64,000 bases of DNA from Skeletonema tropicum (lineage: Eukaryota; Bacillariophyta; Thalassiosirophyceae; Thalassiosirales; Thalassiosiraceae), in contig CM074129.1 of NCBI GenBank assembly GCA_037178625.1, positions 3,534,001 through 3,598,000 of the forward strand. The letters run 5' to 3'. The position numbers were made by a program, and so were the translations under genes. Below are positions 1 through 10,102 of this stretch, one piece after another. Position 1 is the first letter of the stretch. Each line of letters begins with the position of its first letter. The notes below the pieces were generated by a model, which worked only from the letters and a program-made list of their open reading frames with translations, was not told the origin of the DNA and made no database searches.

Positions 1-587
1 CCTCTGATACGCTTCCCAACCCCTGCCTTTGGCCAACTTGAATTGTAATATCTGCTTGACACATTCTGCTGTACATCTTCTTTTGATGATTGTGTTTCAA
101 GTAAGTCAATTGTTGCTTCACTTTTCCCTTCGTCAAAAAACTCTGCCAGCATGACACGCTCATCCACCTCCACAACTTCTTCATACAACACTTTTGGTGC
201 CTTACACGTCAAATCAAATATATCACTTCGAGTCTGGTTATTAATTTGCAGTAAATCTTTGAATCCTTTCGTAATAACCAATCCCATCCGCTCCCCTTCT
301 CTTTCCAGTAACGCGTTCGTTGCAACGGTCGTACCCATGCGTATACTTCCTATCAACGACGTGTCAACTGCCTCTCCACGCGGGTACTTTTTACCAGTGG
401 GATCGTACTCATTTAGAATGCGACGAATGCCCTCGGTTGGAGCATCATCGTAGTTGGATGGGTCAACAGATAGCAGCTTGGAAACATTTTCAGATCCATC
501 TGGAAGGGTGTAATGTACATCTGTGAAGGTACCTCCGCGATCGACGGCAAAGTGAAATTTCCCGTCGCCAGCCACATTAGCAGACAT
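1..587 (-). CDS. OPLAH: 5-oxoprolinase, N-terminal 195 residues (cut by window edge)
   Basis: ATP-dependent 5-oxoprolinase opens 5-oxo-L-proline to L-glutamate in the gamma-glutamyl/glutathione cycle, in the cytosol. Reading the minus strand from the ATG at 585-587 gives an uninterrupted frame to base 3. It contains the hydantoinase/oxoprolinase N-terminal signatures: [12 protein letters not shown] near residue 13, a [19 protein letters not shown] stretch, [17 protein letters not shown] near residue 80, [11 protein letters not shown], and [12 protein letters not shown] near 140. These match the animal and fungal enzyme closely in order and spacing. The family is about 1,280 residues, so roughly 85% lies beyond base 1. 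No intron is seen in the visible part. The short plus-strand frames here are antisense shadows. Confidence 0.9.
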   Translation of the reverse strand, partial: MSANVAGDGKFHFAVDRGGTFTDVHYTLPDGSENVSKLLSVDPSNYDDAPTEGIRRILNEYDPTGKKYPRGEAVDTSLIGSIRMGTTVATNALLEREGERMGLVITKGFKDLLQINNQTRSDIFDLTCKAPKVLYEEVVEVDERVMLAEFFDEGKSEATIDLLETQSSKEDVQQNVSSRYYNSSWPKAGVGKRIR

Positions 588-982
588 TTTCAAAATATGG
601 AGTTGTTCTTCTGTTCTATCGTAGTGATGGTGAAGAGGCGTCTAGAGTGTGCTTTATCTTGCTAAGTATTGCTAAGTAGTAGATGATGCAATCAATGCAA
701 CCATCGTGACGTTCCGACATCCCATCATCCATCATCATCTTCTATCGATCGTGACGAGCGTGATCACGCAATCGGTTTGATCGCGTGATTGATGATTGAT
801 CGCGTGATTGATTGATTTATCGTAGGTACGCAATCACGTGTCGATCGTCACGCGATCAACACGCGATCATTAGGTACGCGTGACTCGTGAACCCAAACAA
901 CGGATCCACCACGACAACAAAAACCGGCTACAGCTGCCGACACGCCGCTAGCCGCTAGCAGGAACAGAATTGTGTATTAGAT
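588..982. other. Divergent intergenic region with GATCGCGTGATTGAT repeats
   Basis: This 395-base stretch separates the divergent starts of OPLAH and sepiapterin reductase and must hold both promoters. Bases about 760-880 are packed with direct and inverted variants of an ATCACGCGATC-like word: GATCGCGTGATTGAT occurs at 779-793 and again at 797-811, and inverted forms (CACGCGATC) follow at about 849-868. I see no gene in it. Confidence 0.5.
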
Positions 983-1894
983 ATGAACTCAGCTACTAAA
1001 GGCTTGGTGGTAATCAGCGGAGCATCGCGTGGTATCGGGCGTGCTATCGCTCTTGCCCTTGCCGATGCTGCTTGTGTCAACCGCGACAAATCATCATCAT
1101 CATCTTCGATAATTTCATCATCACATCTGCACTTGGTACTGATGGCTCGTTCGGCATCTTCATTACAGGAAACTGCAGACATGTTACAGCAGCGCAGTGA
1201 AAAAGGCGACTCGACAATCATTACCACTACTTGTCATGAAATGGATTTGGCTGACATTGATAGTCTTCCCCAAAATGTGAACAAGATTTTGGAACCTCTC
1301 GCAGATGAAAATTATAATTCATGCTTGCTCATCAACAATGCTGGATCGCTGGGTCCACTGGGCAACGCGACTGCTATATGTGGTGTTGAAGAGTCGTCAG
1401 CTGCATCATTGAGGCGCTGGAAAGATACAATCGATTTCAACATCACCTCATCTCTCTGGATATCATCAAAATTTGCAGAGGCTACATCACACATACCGCT
1501 AGTTCGTATTGTCAATATATCATCGCTGTGTGCAATCGATCCATTCCCTACAATGTCTCTATATTGTGCTGGGAAAGCAGCGAGAGATATGTTTCATTCG
1601 GTACTTGCGAAGGAGCAAACACCGCCACAAATCGATGGAGAAGAAACTGCGCCATCAACATCAAACCCAGCTCGATTCAAAGTGCTGAACTACGCACCAG
1701 GTGCCTGCAATACTGAAATGACTGATGTTTTGGCAGACAGTGCTGATCTTGACAATGAATTGCAGCACTTCTTTTTTACTTCTAGAGACAAAGGTCAATT
1801 AGTTCGGCCAGATGACACCGCTTTTAAGCTGGTTAAGTTATTGATGAAAGATCAATTTGAGACAGGCTCTCATGTTGACTATTGGGATGTTTAA
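983..1894 (+). CDS. SPR: Sepiapterin reductase (short-chain dehydrogenase/reductase)
   Basis: NADPH-dependent reductase that completes tetrahydrobiopterin synthesis from 6-pyruvoyltetrahydropterin. The 303-residue protein shows the SDR cofactor motif SGASRGIGR at residues 12-20, LINNAG near 116-121, a catalytic Ser near 180, and the Tyr194-x3-Lys198 pair inside YCAGKAARDMF, which is nearly identical to the animal enzyme. The C-terminal half also follows SPR specifically rather than generic SDRs: VLNYAPG..NTEM, a GQLV.PDDTA segment, and the end FETGSHVDYWDV, which corresponds to the vertebrate ending KSGAHVDFYD. A Ser-rich insertion (about residues 37-47) sits after the first helix. Single exon, ATG start with an in-frame open reading to TAA. 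The specific SPR assignment is well supported; substrate is inferred from the family. Confidence 0.88.
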   Translation: MNSATKGLVVISGASRGIGRAIALALADAACVNRDKSSSSSSIISSSHLHLVLMARSASSLQETADMLQQRSEKGDSTIITTTCHEMDLADIDSLPQNVNKILEPLADENYNSCLLINNAGSLGPLGNATAICGVEESSAASLRRWKDTIDFNITSSLWISSKFAEATSHIPLVRIVNISSLCAIDPFPTMSLYCAGKAARDMFHSVLAKEQTPPQIDGEETAPSTSNPARFKVLNYAPGACNTEMTDVLADSADLDNELQHFFFTSRDKGQLVRPDDTAFKLVKLLMKDQFETGSHVDYWDV

Positions 1895-2492
1895 CTTTGC
1901 AGCAGCATGCCAATCTACACAGCGTTTCGATGAAACATACACGCAAGGTATGAATGGTGGCACAATACTATCGCGTTGAAATTGCAAGCCTGAGGCTGAA
2001 TGAATCTATATCTATCACGAGTACTTCACTCTTCCAGCCATCTCTATAATATGCGACAGCAACGCACAAAGGATTTCTATTTTCAAATGATCACATCGTG
2101 CCACTTGTTAGTATTAATTCGGATCATTCTTCGTCCTTCCTATTTCTACTATGTCTGCTAGCTATACCTACTATACTTCGGCTTTGGTCCTCAATTTGCA
2201 GTTGTAGACGATCGTGAAGGAAGAAGACTGTGCCTGTGCTTACTCATGCAAAAAGTAGAATCCTAAAATAACTTCCTGTGGAAATTCATTTCCCTATCGT
2301 AATTCTTATGTTTCTATCTCTCTAGACCTAATAATGATGTGTTCTTTCTTGCTTTGATGCAAACGAATGAAATTCTTTTAGGTCTCTAGGAGTAGGAGTA
2401 GGTATCTCGTGACAACATCTCAGCCAGCGCAGCATGCCTGCATTCCCTCCCCTCTTTCGATCTAATTAATCTAAATAATGAGAGGAGCTAAG

Positions 2493-2558
2493 TCGTTCGT
2501 TCTGTCGTTCGTTCTGTCGGTCGTTCGGTCGGTAGTTCTGTCGTTCTGTCGTTCTGTC
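2493..2558. repeat. GTCGTTCGTTCT / GTCGTTCTGTC imperfect simple repeat
   Basis: Sixty-six bases built almost only of CGTTCGTTCTGT, CGGTCGTTCG and CGTTCTGT words in tandem. No coding capacity is apparent. It lies in the spacer downstream of sepiapterin reductase. Confidence 0.7.
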
Positions 2559-2660
2559 CGGGCCCTTTGGCGTGTCCTTTGGCCTTCACGGGCATTTTCG
2601 ATCGACTCTTTCTTTGGACGTGTGATGTGGAGTGTCAAGAAATAGGGTTCTAATTTTTAA

Positions 2661-2783
2661 TTGGCTTAGATTTGATTGTTCAGGGGGGGACACCCCCCCT
2701 TGCCCCCCCCGGTTTTAGAATTTTCGATTGACTCTTTCTTTGATTGGCTTAGATTCGATTGTTCAGGGGGGGACACCCCCCCT
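2661..2783. repeat. Two direct copies of a 40-base unit ending in a G7-ACA-C7 hairpin
   Basis: Copy one (2661-2700) and copy two (2744-2783) both read TTGGCTTAGATT, then GATTGTTCA, then seven G, ACA and seven C. Each G7/C7 pair is self-complementary. A shared CGAT(C/T)GACTCTTTCTTT word precedes both copies (about 2599 and 2724). The copies differ by one base in the AT-rich part. Confidence 0.75.
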
Positions 2784-3059
2784 GCTATGTATATAAGTAG
2801 ACACAATCAATATCGTAGTAGATAGCCGGTGCCTCCTCTCTTATTTAGAAAACCCGCGCAGCGGCTAGACGAGCGTCAGCGAGGCTAGTATAAATAAATT
2901 GTGGTTCGTCGGTCGGTACGTACGTGTTTGTCACATTTTGTCAAAATCCGCTGTGATAACCTAAAAGTTTTTCGTTTTCGCAGTCTAAGCGTAGATCAAG
3001 TTGCCGTATATGTTCGCGTCATCGTCAAAAATATAGGCCTCCATAATGAAATTCTGAAT

Positions 3060-3470
3060 GGGATAAAACCATTTCCTTTGGGATTTTTTGCCCTTCAAGT
3101 TTCACGGGCAAAATTGCCTCACGCCCTCCCCGCACGCACCAAGTTTTTTTGTTTTAGTAGTTCAGAAGTAGATCCACATCTTGAATGTCAACTTATCATA
3201 CTCATAATTACAGGCCACCATAGTGAAAATCTGAAAGGGATAAAACCATTTCCTTTCAGATTTGCATTCGCAACGTTTTAGCAAGCAAGTTAGAGCCGCT
3301 TCATACGAGTCTATTCTCATTCCAAAAAGCAAGCAAGGTAAGACCAATAAGGTCAAAACTGAAATGGATAAAACCATACCCTTTCCAGATTCATGACGCT
3401 TCAAATTTGCATTCGCTTCCAACAACAAGTTAGAGCCGCTTCGGAGCGTTCTCATACCAACAAGAATAAT
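3060..3470. repeat. Three degenerate direct copies of a GGATAAAACCATTTCC block
   Basis: GGATAAAACCAT(T/A)(T/C)CC(T) appears near 3061, 3239 and 3366. The second and third copies are each followed by a TTTGCATTCGC word and then AAGTTAGAGCCGCTTC and a TCTCAT(T/A)CC word. The spacing between copies drifts by indels, which is typical of an old, decaying duplication. Confidence 0.6.
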
Positions 3471-3502
3471 TGTCCGTCAAGACCCATTTCAGGGGGGGCT
3501 AG

Positions 3503-3526
3503 CGGACCAGCAGCCGAGCTGGTCCG
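3503..3526. terminator. 9-bp perfect hairpin just past the beta-helix gene stop
   Basis: CGGACCAGC (3503-3511) and GCTGGTCCG (3518-3526) are perfectly complementary around a 6-base loop. It lies 13 bases beyond the stop codon of the minus-strand gene at 3539. It would fall in that gene's 3' untranslated RNA. A role in RNA end formation or stability is only inferred from position. Confidence 0.35.
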
Positions 3527-3538
3527 GTCTAGTCCTTC

Positions 3539-5439
3539 TTAAGGAAACAAGCCGGACTCAGCTTCAGCAGCAGCATCAACAGTAGCAGTGAAAACAGAAA
3601 ATTCAGCGCAGTTTTCTTGGCCCGCGGGTAAGCTGAGTTGATAATGACGGATTTCGTCAGCACAGAAAGTGGTGCCTTCGCAAGTGTTCTCAAAGGCAGG
3701 ATACGAGTCGTCGGCAGTGCTTCTATCATATCTTGTAGTGTACACTGGGCAGTATGCCCCTCCAAGATAAGTCTGGTCGCATTCGATAGTGTTGCCAGAC
3801 GTTGTTAGTCCATTAGCGCTAGCCACATCAGTCACATTCGAACGCACGAAGTTCCGGATAAGGGTGTTGACTTCATTCCCAGAGAAGGTGTTGTCCGCGA
3901 TAATCCCGATGCTGCAAGGACCATTATCTGGGCAAGGACAATGATACGTGTATTCTTCAGTCTGAGGTGGAAACGAGAGACGGTAAATAGACTCCGCGAT
4001 GACATTCTTAACGATACAATTCGACATACTGACGGATTGTCCATAGTTCAAAATCATAGGATAATCTACATATTTTTTTCCAGTTTCCTTGTAGCAGGCC
4101 TCACACGAAGAATTCTCCTGGTCCAAGCCATAAACAGGAAAGGAGCCAGTGTCAATGTTTTCAAAAGTACAACCTTCAATTGAAACATCTAGCGCGAGGG
4201 GGGTGGTCATTTTTAAGGGAACATCATCAGAGGGACCCACGTAGACTGCGTTGTATCCACCCGTCTCGAAGCATGCTTCTCCATCCACATGTGTGAATGT
4301 GATATCCTTGAAGGTACAATCCTTGATTGTAATGCCACTACCGGATGAGGCAGATAGGTAAATTGAGTATGTACCAGTTGCTTCTGTATATGCGCCAGTG
4401 AAGGTAAATCCCTCAATGTTGAGCTCGGAAATGTTGGGTACTGTGATGGGGTCTTCTAACCCGGGAATTGCCCATGCAGCCAAGGCGAGAATATGGTAAT
4501 TGCCACCACTGAAGGAACAATCACGAGTTGGACATGAAAAGTTCAGTCCTTTGTGGATGGGTATGACCGGCAAATCCCCTTGACCCGCCAAGATGGCATC
4601 GAAGTCAGGGCCGCCACCTGTAGGAATTGGCAGCGGAGAGATTATTGTTCCTGAGCACACTTTGTAGTCGGTTTCTGGTTCAAACTGGGGGTTTTCGGCT
4701 TTGATTAGGTAATCCTGAAGCTGCCAGAAGAAGATCTGAGCTCCAGTTACATAGCAAACAGGCCTAGTGTCTTGAGCGAAGGCGAAGAGTAGAATATAGC
4801 ACATAGTGTGAATATTCTTGGTGAAGGCGAAGCGATACAAACAAACGAGCAAAACACTAAGCGACTCACAGCATGCTTGTTTCAAGTCTCCCAATGCAGC
4901 AGGGTTACCAGTATGGTAAACAAAATTGAGCCTGACAGTGACAGTGAAGGTGGATATTATTCATGTTAAGATTGAGATAATGAGAGGTGCAAATATATGA
5001 AGATGAAGTTCCGTGCATCTCTCTCAAAAACTTACCAGTACAAGGGAGGCATGGGAAGGAAGCATGTGTCCGTCGGAGCTGAAGATACAGGTACAGATGG
5101 AGCACTTAAAGTCGAAGGAGTCATAGTTGGAGTTGTTGAGGTGGAAGGAGCCATAGTTGGAGCTAGGGTTAGGTCGTTCTCTTTCTTCTTCCTGCCAAGT
5201 GCTCGGTCTCGGTTACGAGGAGTAGAAGAAGCAGAAGCTGTCCCCTTGAGCTTGGCTTTAGATTCGTCTCTCGTCGTCATCCTTCCTTCCATGATGCCAT
5301 GGCCATGGCCATGGCCATGGCTTCCTTCAATGACAAGAAGCGAGGATATCAAGAAAAACTTGAGATGAATGTGATCTCTGAAGCGTTGAGGTGAACAAAA
5401 GCGTAGGCGTAGAGCGATTGATAATAATTTAGTTAGCAT
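3539..5439 (-). CDS. Secreted protein: Thr/Pro/Ser stalk plus right-handed beta-helix (3 exons)
   Basis: Spliced model on the minus strand: exons 5439-5036, 4931-4870 and 4770-3539, introns GTAAGT...CAG and GTGAGT...AAG; the total of 1,698 bases keeps frame (565 residues). Exon 1 gives a hydrophobic signal-like segment (FFLISSLLVIEG near residues 28-39), an HGHGHGHG run encoded by four CCATGG repeats (about 5299-5322), a basic patch and a TLAPTMAPSTSTTPTMTPS stalk of the type common in diatom cell-surface proteins. The rest has pairs of Cys and a ladder of short repeats (INIEGFTF.., ITIKDCTFKDI, VSIEGCTFENI, VSMSNCIVKNV, IIADNTFSGNEV) typical of parallel right-handed beta-helix folds, as in pectate-lyase-like domains. 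I see no catalytic signature, so enzyme activity is unproven. Likely extracellular or wall-bound. The splice joins restore a continuous frame that neither exon shows alone. Confidence 0.72.
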
Positions 5440-7621
5440 GATGAAACATCGGTGTCGCCGGTGTTTTTGTTGATAGCTTGTGCTCGCTTGTTATAATATG
5501 ATGTGACGGGATTCCATCCAAAAATTACTATTTATGAGCAACAGCGTAGAGGCAAACGTCTGATATCTTCGTTGTCACTGCGTGCTGTTGCTAGCTGTAT
5601 TGTACTCTTCGCATCAACGATCCAGTGAGACACACATACAACAAGTTCCATCAAAGTGTAGAAACTGCAGCCGTAATCACAAGGCATTTTCTCGATAATC
5701 AAATAGCGCAAGGTTAACGGACCAAATTATTCCTAGTCACCTTGCTTCAAATCAAGCTCAAAAATATTTTTGCCCGCCACGCATCATCAACTCACAAAAC
5801 ACGCAAAACACACAGCAATTGAAAACTGTCTTCGCAGATAATAGTATCAGTACCGTTTTATCAGGATTATGGTTGTCTCTTACCTCTAAGTACTTACTCC
5901 TAATTGCTGCTTCCATCTATCCTACCTACAGAGGTACTACTTAGCAAACTTGGTTCTGAGACTAAATTCAATAAGAGAAAGGATGATAAGTAAGGACGAA
6001 ACGTGTCGTGGATTACCGCTTCCGCAGAACGAGTACCGCTTCTGGTAAAGAAGTGCCGCTTCTTATGGAGGAGTGCCGCAGGGTTGTGTACCCACGTGAA
6101 ATACCCCTGGGTAGGTAGGTGTGGGTAGTACCCAAAGTGCTCACCCCAATGGGTAGATGGGTGTGGGTATCTACCCATACCCACCCAATTTTGCTGGGTT
6201 TTGGGTAGGTGTGGGTACCTGTTCTTCTTCCATGTAGTACTGCCAATTTCAGCTCTACGTGCATCAAACGCCTTCCTTGAGTGTGTATATATTTAGTACA
6301 TGCACCTGGTTTGATGATCATCATCGAGCCCTCAGCGTTTCGAAAAGGCTTTTTCTCTCTACGTAGGCTGTAAATCTGATCTGAGGAGGAGAACGTAATA
6401 TCTAATATCACATTCATTTTGTATACAATTCGAGTGAAACTACATCGAATTTACTTGCAATACACATATTCACTACTTACTCCTGCCAACTCCTCCAGCA
6501 CCTTTTGCCTCCTTTTGCTCCCTTTTCAACGTACCCATCCATTGTCCAAACAGCACCCACTCGGGTAGGTGGGTATGGGTATCTACCCATACCGAAATCC
6601 CGCCGGGTGGGTACTTGATGGGTATACCCACACCCGATACCTACCCATTTTTCGGGTACTTCGGGCTGGGTACCACGGTGGGTACACAACCCTGCCGGAG
6701 AGGAATGTAAGACGGGTGGAATGATGGTGGTACAAAGTTGCATGCGGGGCATTTTCATTTATAAAGGAGAAAGGTGCGAGAGTTGTGTGAGAAAGGGCCA
6801 CCTTACACCTTACGTCCGTAGGAATTACTCACATCAACCTTGCGCTATTTGAATATCGAGAAAATGCGCTATCTATATTATTATGATTACGGCTGCGTGT
6901 AGAGACTATCGTATGTACTACTTCGCTTCGGACTAAACAGTACCTGATGCAATGAAGATACTGATTCCTCTTATCGTCAGCATTCTCTCACGATGATCTT
7001 GACGAAAACGTTCAAGTTTGAATACATTACTTATTCCTTTGTGTGATGGATGTTGAGGAACGTTCTTGGAGAAGGGTCTTCTACCGAACGGTATGGAAGG
7101 ATACCGAATGTGATTTGAGGTGGTTTATGTGGTATCGTATATATTACATATATATCGTCAAACACTCAAAAAAGACAGGCATTCTCATACTTTTACTCAC
7201 GTAACTTTACATACTTGTCAGTCGAACACTGACCTTGGTTCTGGCTGGTGCTCATTGCATCTGCTCTTCTCTTTGCTGAAGGGATACATCATCATCATGA
7301 ACATGTACATCTTTGAGAAACATACATACATATTCATCGCTCAATGGCTCGTACGTCTCGCCTCTGCTCTTGCTCTTCTCTGTGCTCAAAGGATACATGA
7401 ACATTATACTCAACGCTCAATGCTTTTTTCTAGCAACTTACGGAGAGACTGTACCGTATAGAGTCATGGTATATATAAATATAATGATATTAAAATAACC
7501 GCCGTGTATTGTGTGTAAGTCTCTGCCCAAAAGTCCAATACTACCACAAGTAGGTTGACATTGATAAATTTGTACATGTCATTATCACACTATGGTTTAG
7601 TTTTAGTTCATGCAACTGGGG
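5440..7621. other. Intergenic region dominated by a fold-back repeat
   Basis: No gene recognised in 2.2 kb. The short frames here run through GGGTAGGTGTGGGTA-type repeats or have no family features. The main content is the inverted-repeat element at 5667-6896. Farther on, bases 7263-7310 and 7372-7420 are a diverged direct duplication (GCTCTTCTCT(T/G)TGCT followed by GGATACAT and GAACAT). Confidence 0.6.
5667..6896. repeat. Fold-back element with nested inverted repeats
   Basis: Outer arms: the left arm (5667-5716) reads GCAGCCGTAATCA, GCATTTTCTCGATA and CAAATAGCGCAAGGTT in order; the right arm (6836-6896) holds the same three words in reverse complement, with a 12-14 base insertion. Inner arms: GCAGGGTTGTGTACCCAC at 6078-6095 and its exact complement at 6678-6695. 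Between inner arms, both sides carry many GGGTAGGTGTGGGTA and TACCCATACCC variants (6100-6225 and 6551-6670). Arm lengths are unequal, so the element has gained or lost sequence. It encodes no recognisable transposase, so it would be a non-autonomous fold-back or MITE-like element if mobile. Confidence 0.6.
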
Positions 7622-10102
7622 CTAGGTTGATATTTCCACCAGTATCTTAGATGTTTCCGTGAGACTTCTTTCTCTGGAATGGGTGACGGCAAAGCCACCC
7701 ACCAAACTTGCGACCAGACAAAGAAAGATTGGTTGATAATTTGAGCCGGAATTCCTCCAAAACGCCATGAACGCTAGCAAGTTACTTGATAGGATGATAA
7801 AGCTGGATGCCAAGCATGACATCGTGTAGGATGTCATAGGTTGTCCTAATTCATCCGAAAACAAATCATGAGCTGTCCGTAGAAACGGATCAAATGGCGG
7901 TCCTTCCGGCGAATTGGATATGGCTTCATATACGCAGTCATCGTAAGCTATGCGGTCTCCTTTCTGGTAGCGACGTTTTGGGTCCCATTGCATAAGAGTC
8001 GAGTTCGAGCGACGAAATGATTTTGAAGAAGTAAGGCCGAATCCCTCCAAGACGAATTGAAAGAATGACCGAGAAGAAGAGTTATGATCATCTGGCGTAT
8101 AGTCATAATCGTCTACCAAGGCCCATTCACCGCTGATATAACCCATTATTGCAAGGTATGTCCGGTTTGTGATGGTCATCTGTGCTGTCAATAACAATGT
8201 GGTTATCACAACTGTAGAAATCCAGATTATCGCAGAAGCGGAATCATCTTTCAGTAATGCATCATAAGAGCTCATTAACATTGATCCTCCCTTCCCGCGC
8301 CGCCCAGCTATACCAGTGATTCCAGATGGACCCCAGAGCAATGGACCAGGCTCGCAGTGCTCAGTGAAGCGGCAAATGAATTCCGTCTGGGGTAAAATAA
8401 CGCACAACCACATGTTTTCAATGATGCGCATCACAGCCACCTTATAGTAAAGACGGAGACGATTTTCCGCCGTAATAGATTTGTATTGTTCCGACCACGG
8501 AAGATCCCTATCCCTATCTCCTTTTTGCCTCGAACCTTTTCCTGCGCCACCACTCGTGCCCCCACTTGCCAAGATGCGTGACTCTGCTCTAATTGCTTTG
8601 AGAACGTTTGTACCGGCTACAAACTCGGGGATGGGGAATAATAATCTTCCGTAAAAAAAGAGACTTAGGACTGTCCCGAGAGAGATCACTTGAAGAATCA
8701 AGCTTGTCCACGACGGGCGTTCACTGTTAAATGTAGCCGGGGCTGGAAAGGGTGACTGATTCCTCCAGTAATCAAATTGATCATTCTTGGGATTGCCTTG
8801 GTGATAAATTCCACCAAACACGGGTACATTCGACTCGACACTTTCGTATTCCATCCCTGTAGTTCCAGCGGTACTGCCGATAAGCCAATTATAACCTCCG
8901 AGAGAAAACAGCCAACCCGACACCAACATTATTGTGGCTGCTAGTGCAATCAGCAATTGTGCTGGGGGACAAACATCCCATATCTTTTCGAGCGTGCGAT
9001 ACATGTCCGAAGTTCTCATTTGTTGAATATGTAGAGCCTGTGATCGCACCGTGCTGGGAAATAGTTTGAAGGTAAAATTCCCAGTGGTAAGATGAAGACT
9101 TGACCTCTTATCCGAATCACCAGAGTTGTTCGAGTTCCGATTCAAATGGTGCGAATCATTGGCAGAGTGATTTTGTTGTGCTTGTTTTCGACGATTTCGT
9201 TTACTGCCTCCACCTCCACCTCCACCGCCGCCACCTCCTCCAATACTACTAGTACTACCCATGGTCAATTCCGACATCGATCTATCCGATTCCGAATAGG
9301 CAGAAAGACCAACTAATGCAGCCATCGATCTGATCCATCTCCAAATCATAGTTCCTACCATCCCAATCATTTCACTCACTGCACCCCCCTCTCCTCTCAG
9401 CAGGGCCCAAACAGCATACGACAATCCACACAACGTACCCCACATCCGAGCCAACGTCAAAATAACCGTAACATGCCCTTCGTTCGATGGAGGGAACGGT
9501 CCAAATAATCCATTTTGCGACGATCCCTTCGATGAATGATGATAATAATGATCATCCACCCCGCCCACTCCACCAGACAACACCATGGCAGCACTTGCCA
9601 CTCCATTGGCGGCACTCGCATCACAATATTGTCCTGCCATGGCGTACGATTGGATCAGCTGGAGCGCTTTTAAATACACATTGTAGGGAGAGCATACTCG
9701 AAATAGCCATCTTATCCGATGGTAGAATGATGTCGATCGTTTGTGTGCATGTATCCAAGTTTGAAAGGCGCGTCGTCGTTTCCAACCGCCACCGAATTTA
9801 GTGTTGTGTTTCTTGCCGACATGATAATGATCTACCCATGTAACTGTGCAAATCAACCTCAATAGAAAATGTCTTCCCAACCATATACTAGCAAATAGCA
9901 TATACTTGACATCTCCTGCAGTGCTTAAGAATGCACCCTTGTACAAGACGTGGGAAGATGCCGCCATGAGGAGGATGGTAGCAATCCAGAGGGCGAATTC
10001 ATTTCGAAGGTGGAGGGAGGTTGTGAGGAGGGGTGTTTGCCAGTTTAAGACTTGGCAGAGAAATTTGAGTGGGTGGGCTAGTGCTGATGTCTTCTTTTTC
10101 AT
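7622..10102 (-). CDS. Large multi-pass membrane protein of unknown function
   Basis: One uninterrupted 826-residue frame from the ATG at 10100-10102. Visible hydrophobic segments: about residues 35-55, 66-88, a stretch near 208-233 (VILTLARMWGTLCGLSYAVWAL), LLIALAATIMLVSGWLFSL, a segment ending in LFFYGRLLFPIPEF, AIIWISTVVITTLLLTAQMTI, and two near the C-terminus (CLASSFIILSSNLLAFMAFW and PIFLCLVASLVGGFAV). A low-complexity loop near residue 290 has a run of 12 Gly followed by basic and Asn/Ser-rich sequence. Near the C-terminus WDPKRRYQKGDRIAYDD followed by CVYEA precedes the last membrane pair, an arrangement faintly like TMEM39-type ER proteins; I regard that as a weak guess. Which membrane it occupies is unknown. 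No introns are needed. Confidence 0.7.
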   Translation of the reverse strand: MKKKTSALAHPLKFLCQVLNWQTPLLTTSLHLRNEFALWIATILLMAASSHVLYKGAFLSTAGDVKYMLFASIWLGRHFLLRLICTVTWVDHYHVGKKHNTKFGGGWKRRRAFQTWIHAHKRSTSFYHRIRWLFRVCSPYNVYLKALQLIQSYAMAGQYCDASAANGVASAAMVLSGGVGGVDDHYYHHSSKGSSQNGLFGPFPPSNEGHVTVILTLARMWGTLCGLSYAVWALLRGEGGAVSEMIGMVGTMIWRWIRSMAALVGLSAYSESDRSMSELTMGSTSSIGGGGGGGGGGGGSKRNRRKQAQQNHSANDSHHLNRNSNNSGDSDKRSSLHLTTGNFTFKLFPSTVRSQALHIQQMRTSDMYRTLEKIWDVCPPAQLLIALAATIMLVSGWLFSLGGYNWLIGSTAGTTGMEYESVESNVPVFGGIYHQGNPKNDQFDYWRNQSPFPAPATFNSERPSWTSLILQVISLGTVLSLFFYGRLLFPIPEFVAGTNVLKAIRAESRILASGGTSGGAGKGSRQKGDRDRDLPWSEQYKSITAENRLRLYYKVAVMRIIENMWLCVILPQTEFICRFTEHCEPGPLLWGPSGITGIAGRRGKGGSMLMSSYDALLKDDSASAIIWISTVVITTLLLTAQMTITNRTYLAIMGYISGEWALVDDYDYTPDDHNSSSRSFFQFVLEGFGLTSSKSFRRSNSTLMQWDPKRRYQKGDRIAYDDCVYEAISNSPEGPPFDPFLRTAHDLFSDELGQPMTSYTMSCLASSFIILSSNLLAFMAFWRNSGSNYQPIFLCLVASLVGGFAVTHSRERSLTETSKILVEIST

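Larger units (their letters stand above)
1895..3538. other. Long repeat-rich intergenic region, no gene recognised
   Basis: No convincing gene. Short frames at 2901-3281 (plus) and 3162-3455 (minus) overlap a degenerate direct repeat and have no family features. The stretch holds a GTCGTTCGTTCT-type simple repeat, two G7-ACA-C7 hairpins in a direct repeat, a three-copy degenerate repeat and a hairpin just past the end of the neighbouring minus-strand gene, listed separately. Confidence 0.6.

Noticed and set aside
151..526. Plus-strand frames opposite the OPLAH start
   Set aside because: The minus strand encodes a strongly conserved 5-oxoprolinase N-terminus; the plus frames have no motifs.
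2901..3281. 126-residue plus-strand frame
   Set aside because: Begins with GTG, crosses repeat copies and contains no known pattern.
3162..3455. Small genes across the degenerate repeat near 3.2 kb
   Set aside because: Both strands are open by chance over duplicated sequence; no start context, family or composition support.
7120..7498. Two plus-strand frames (113 and 61 residues)
   Set aside because: They overlap a diverged direct duplication and show no domain or signal; likely non-coding.
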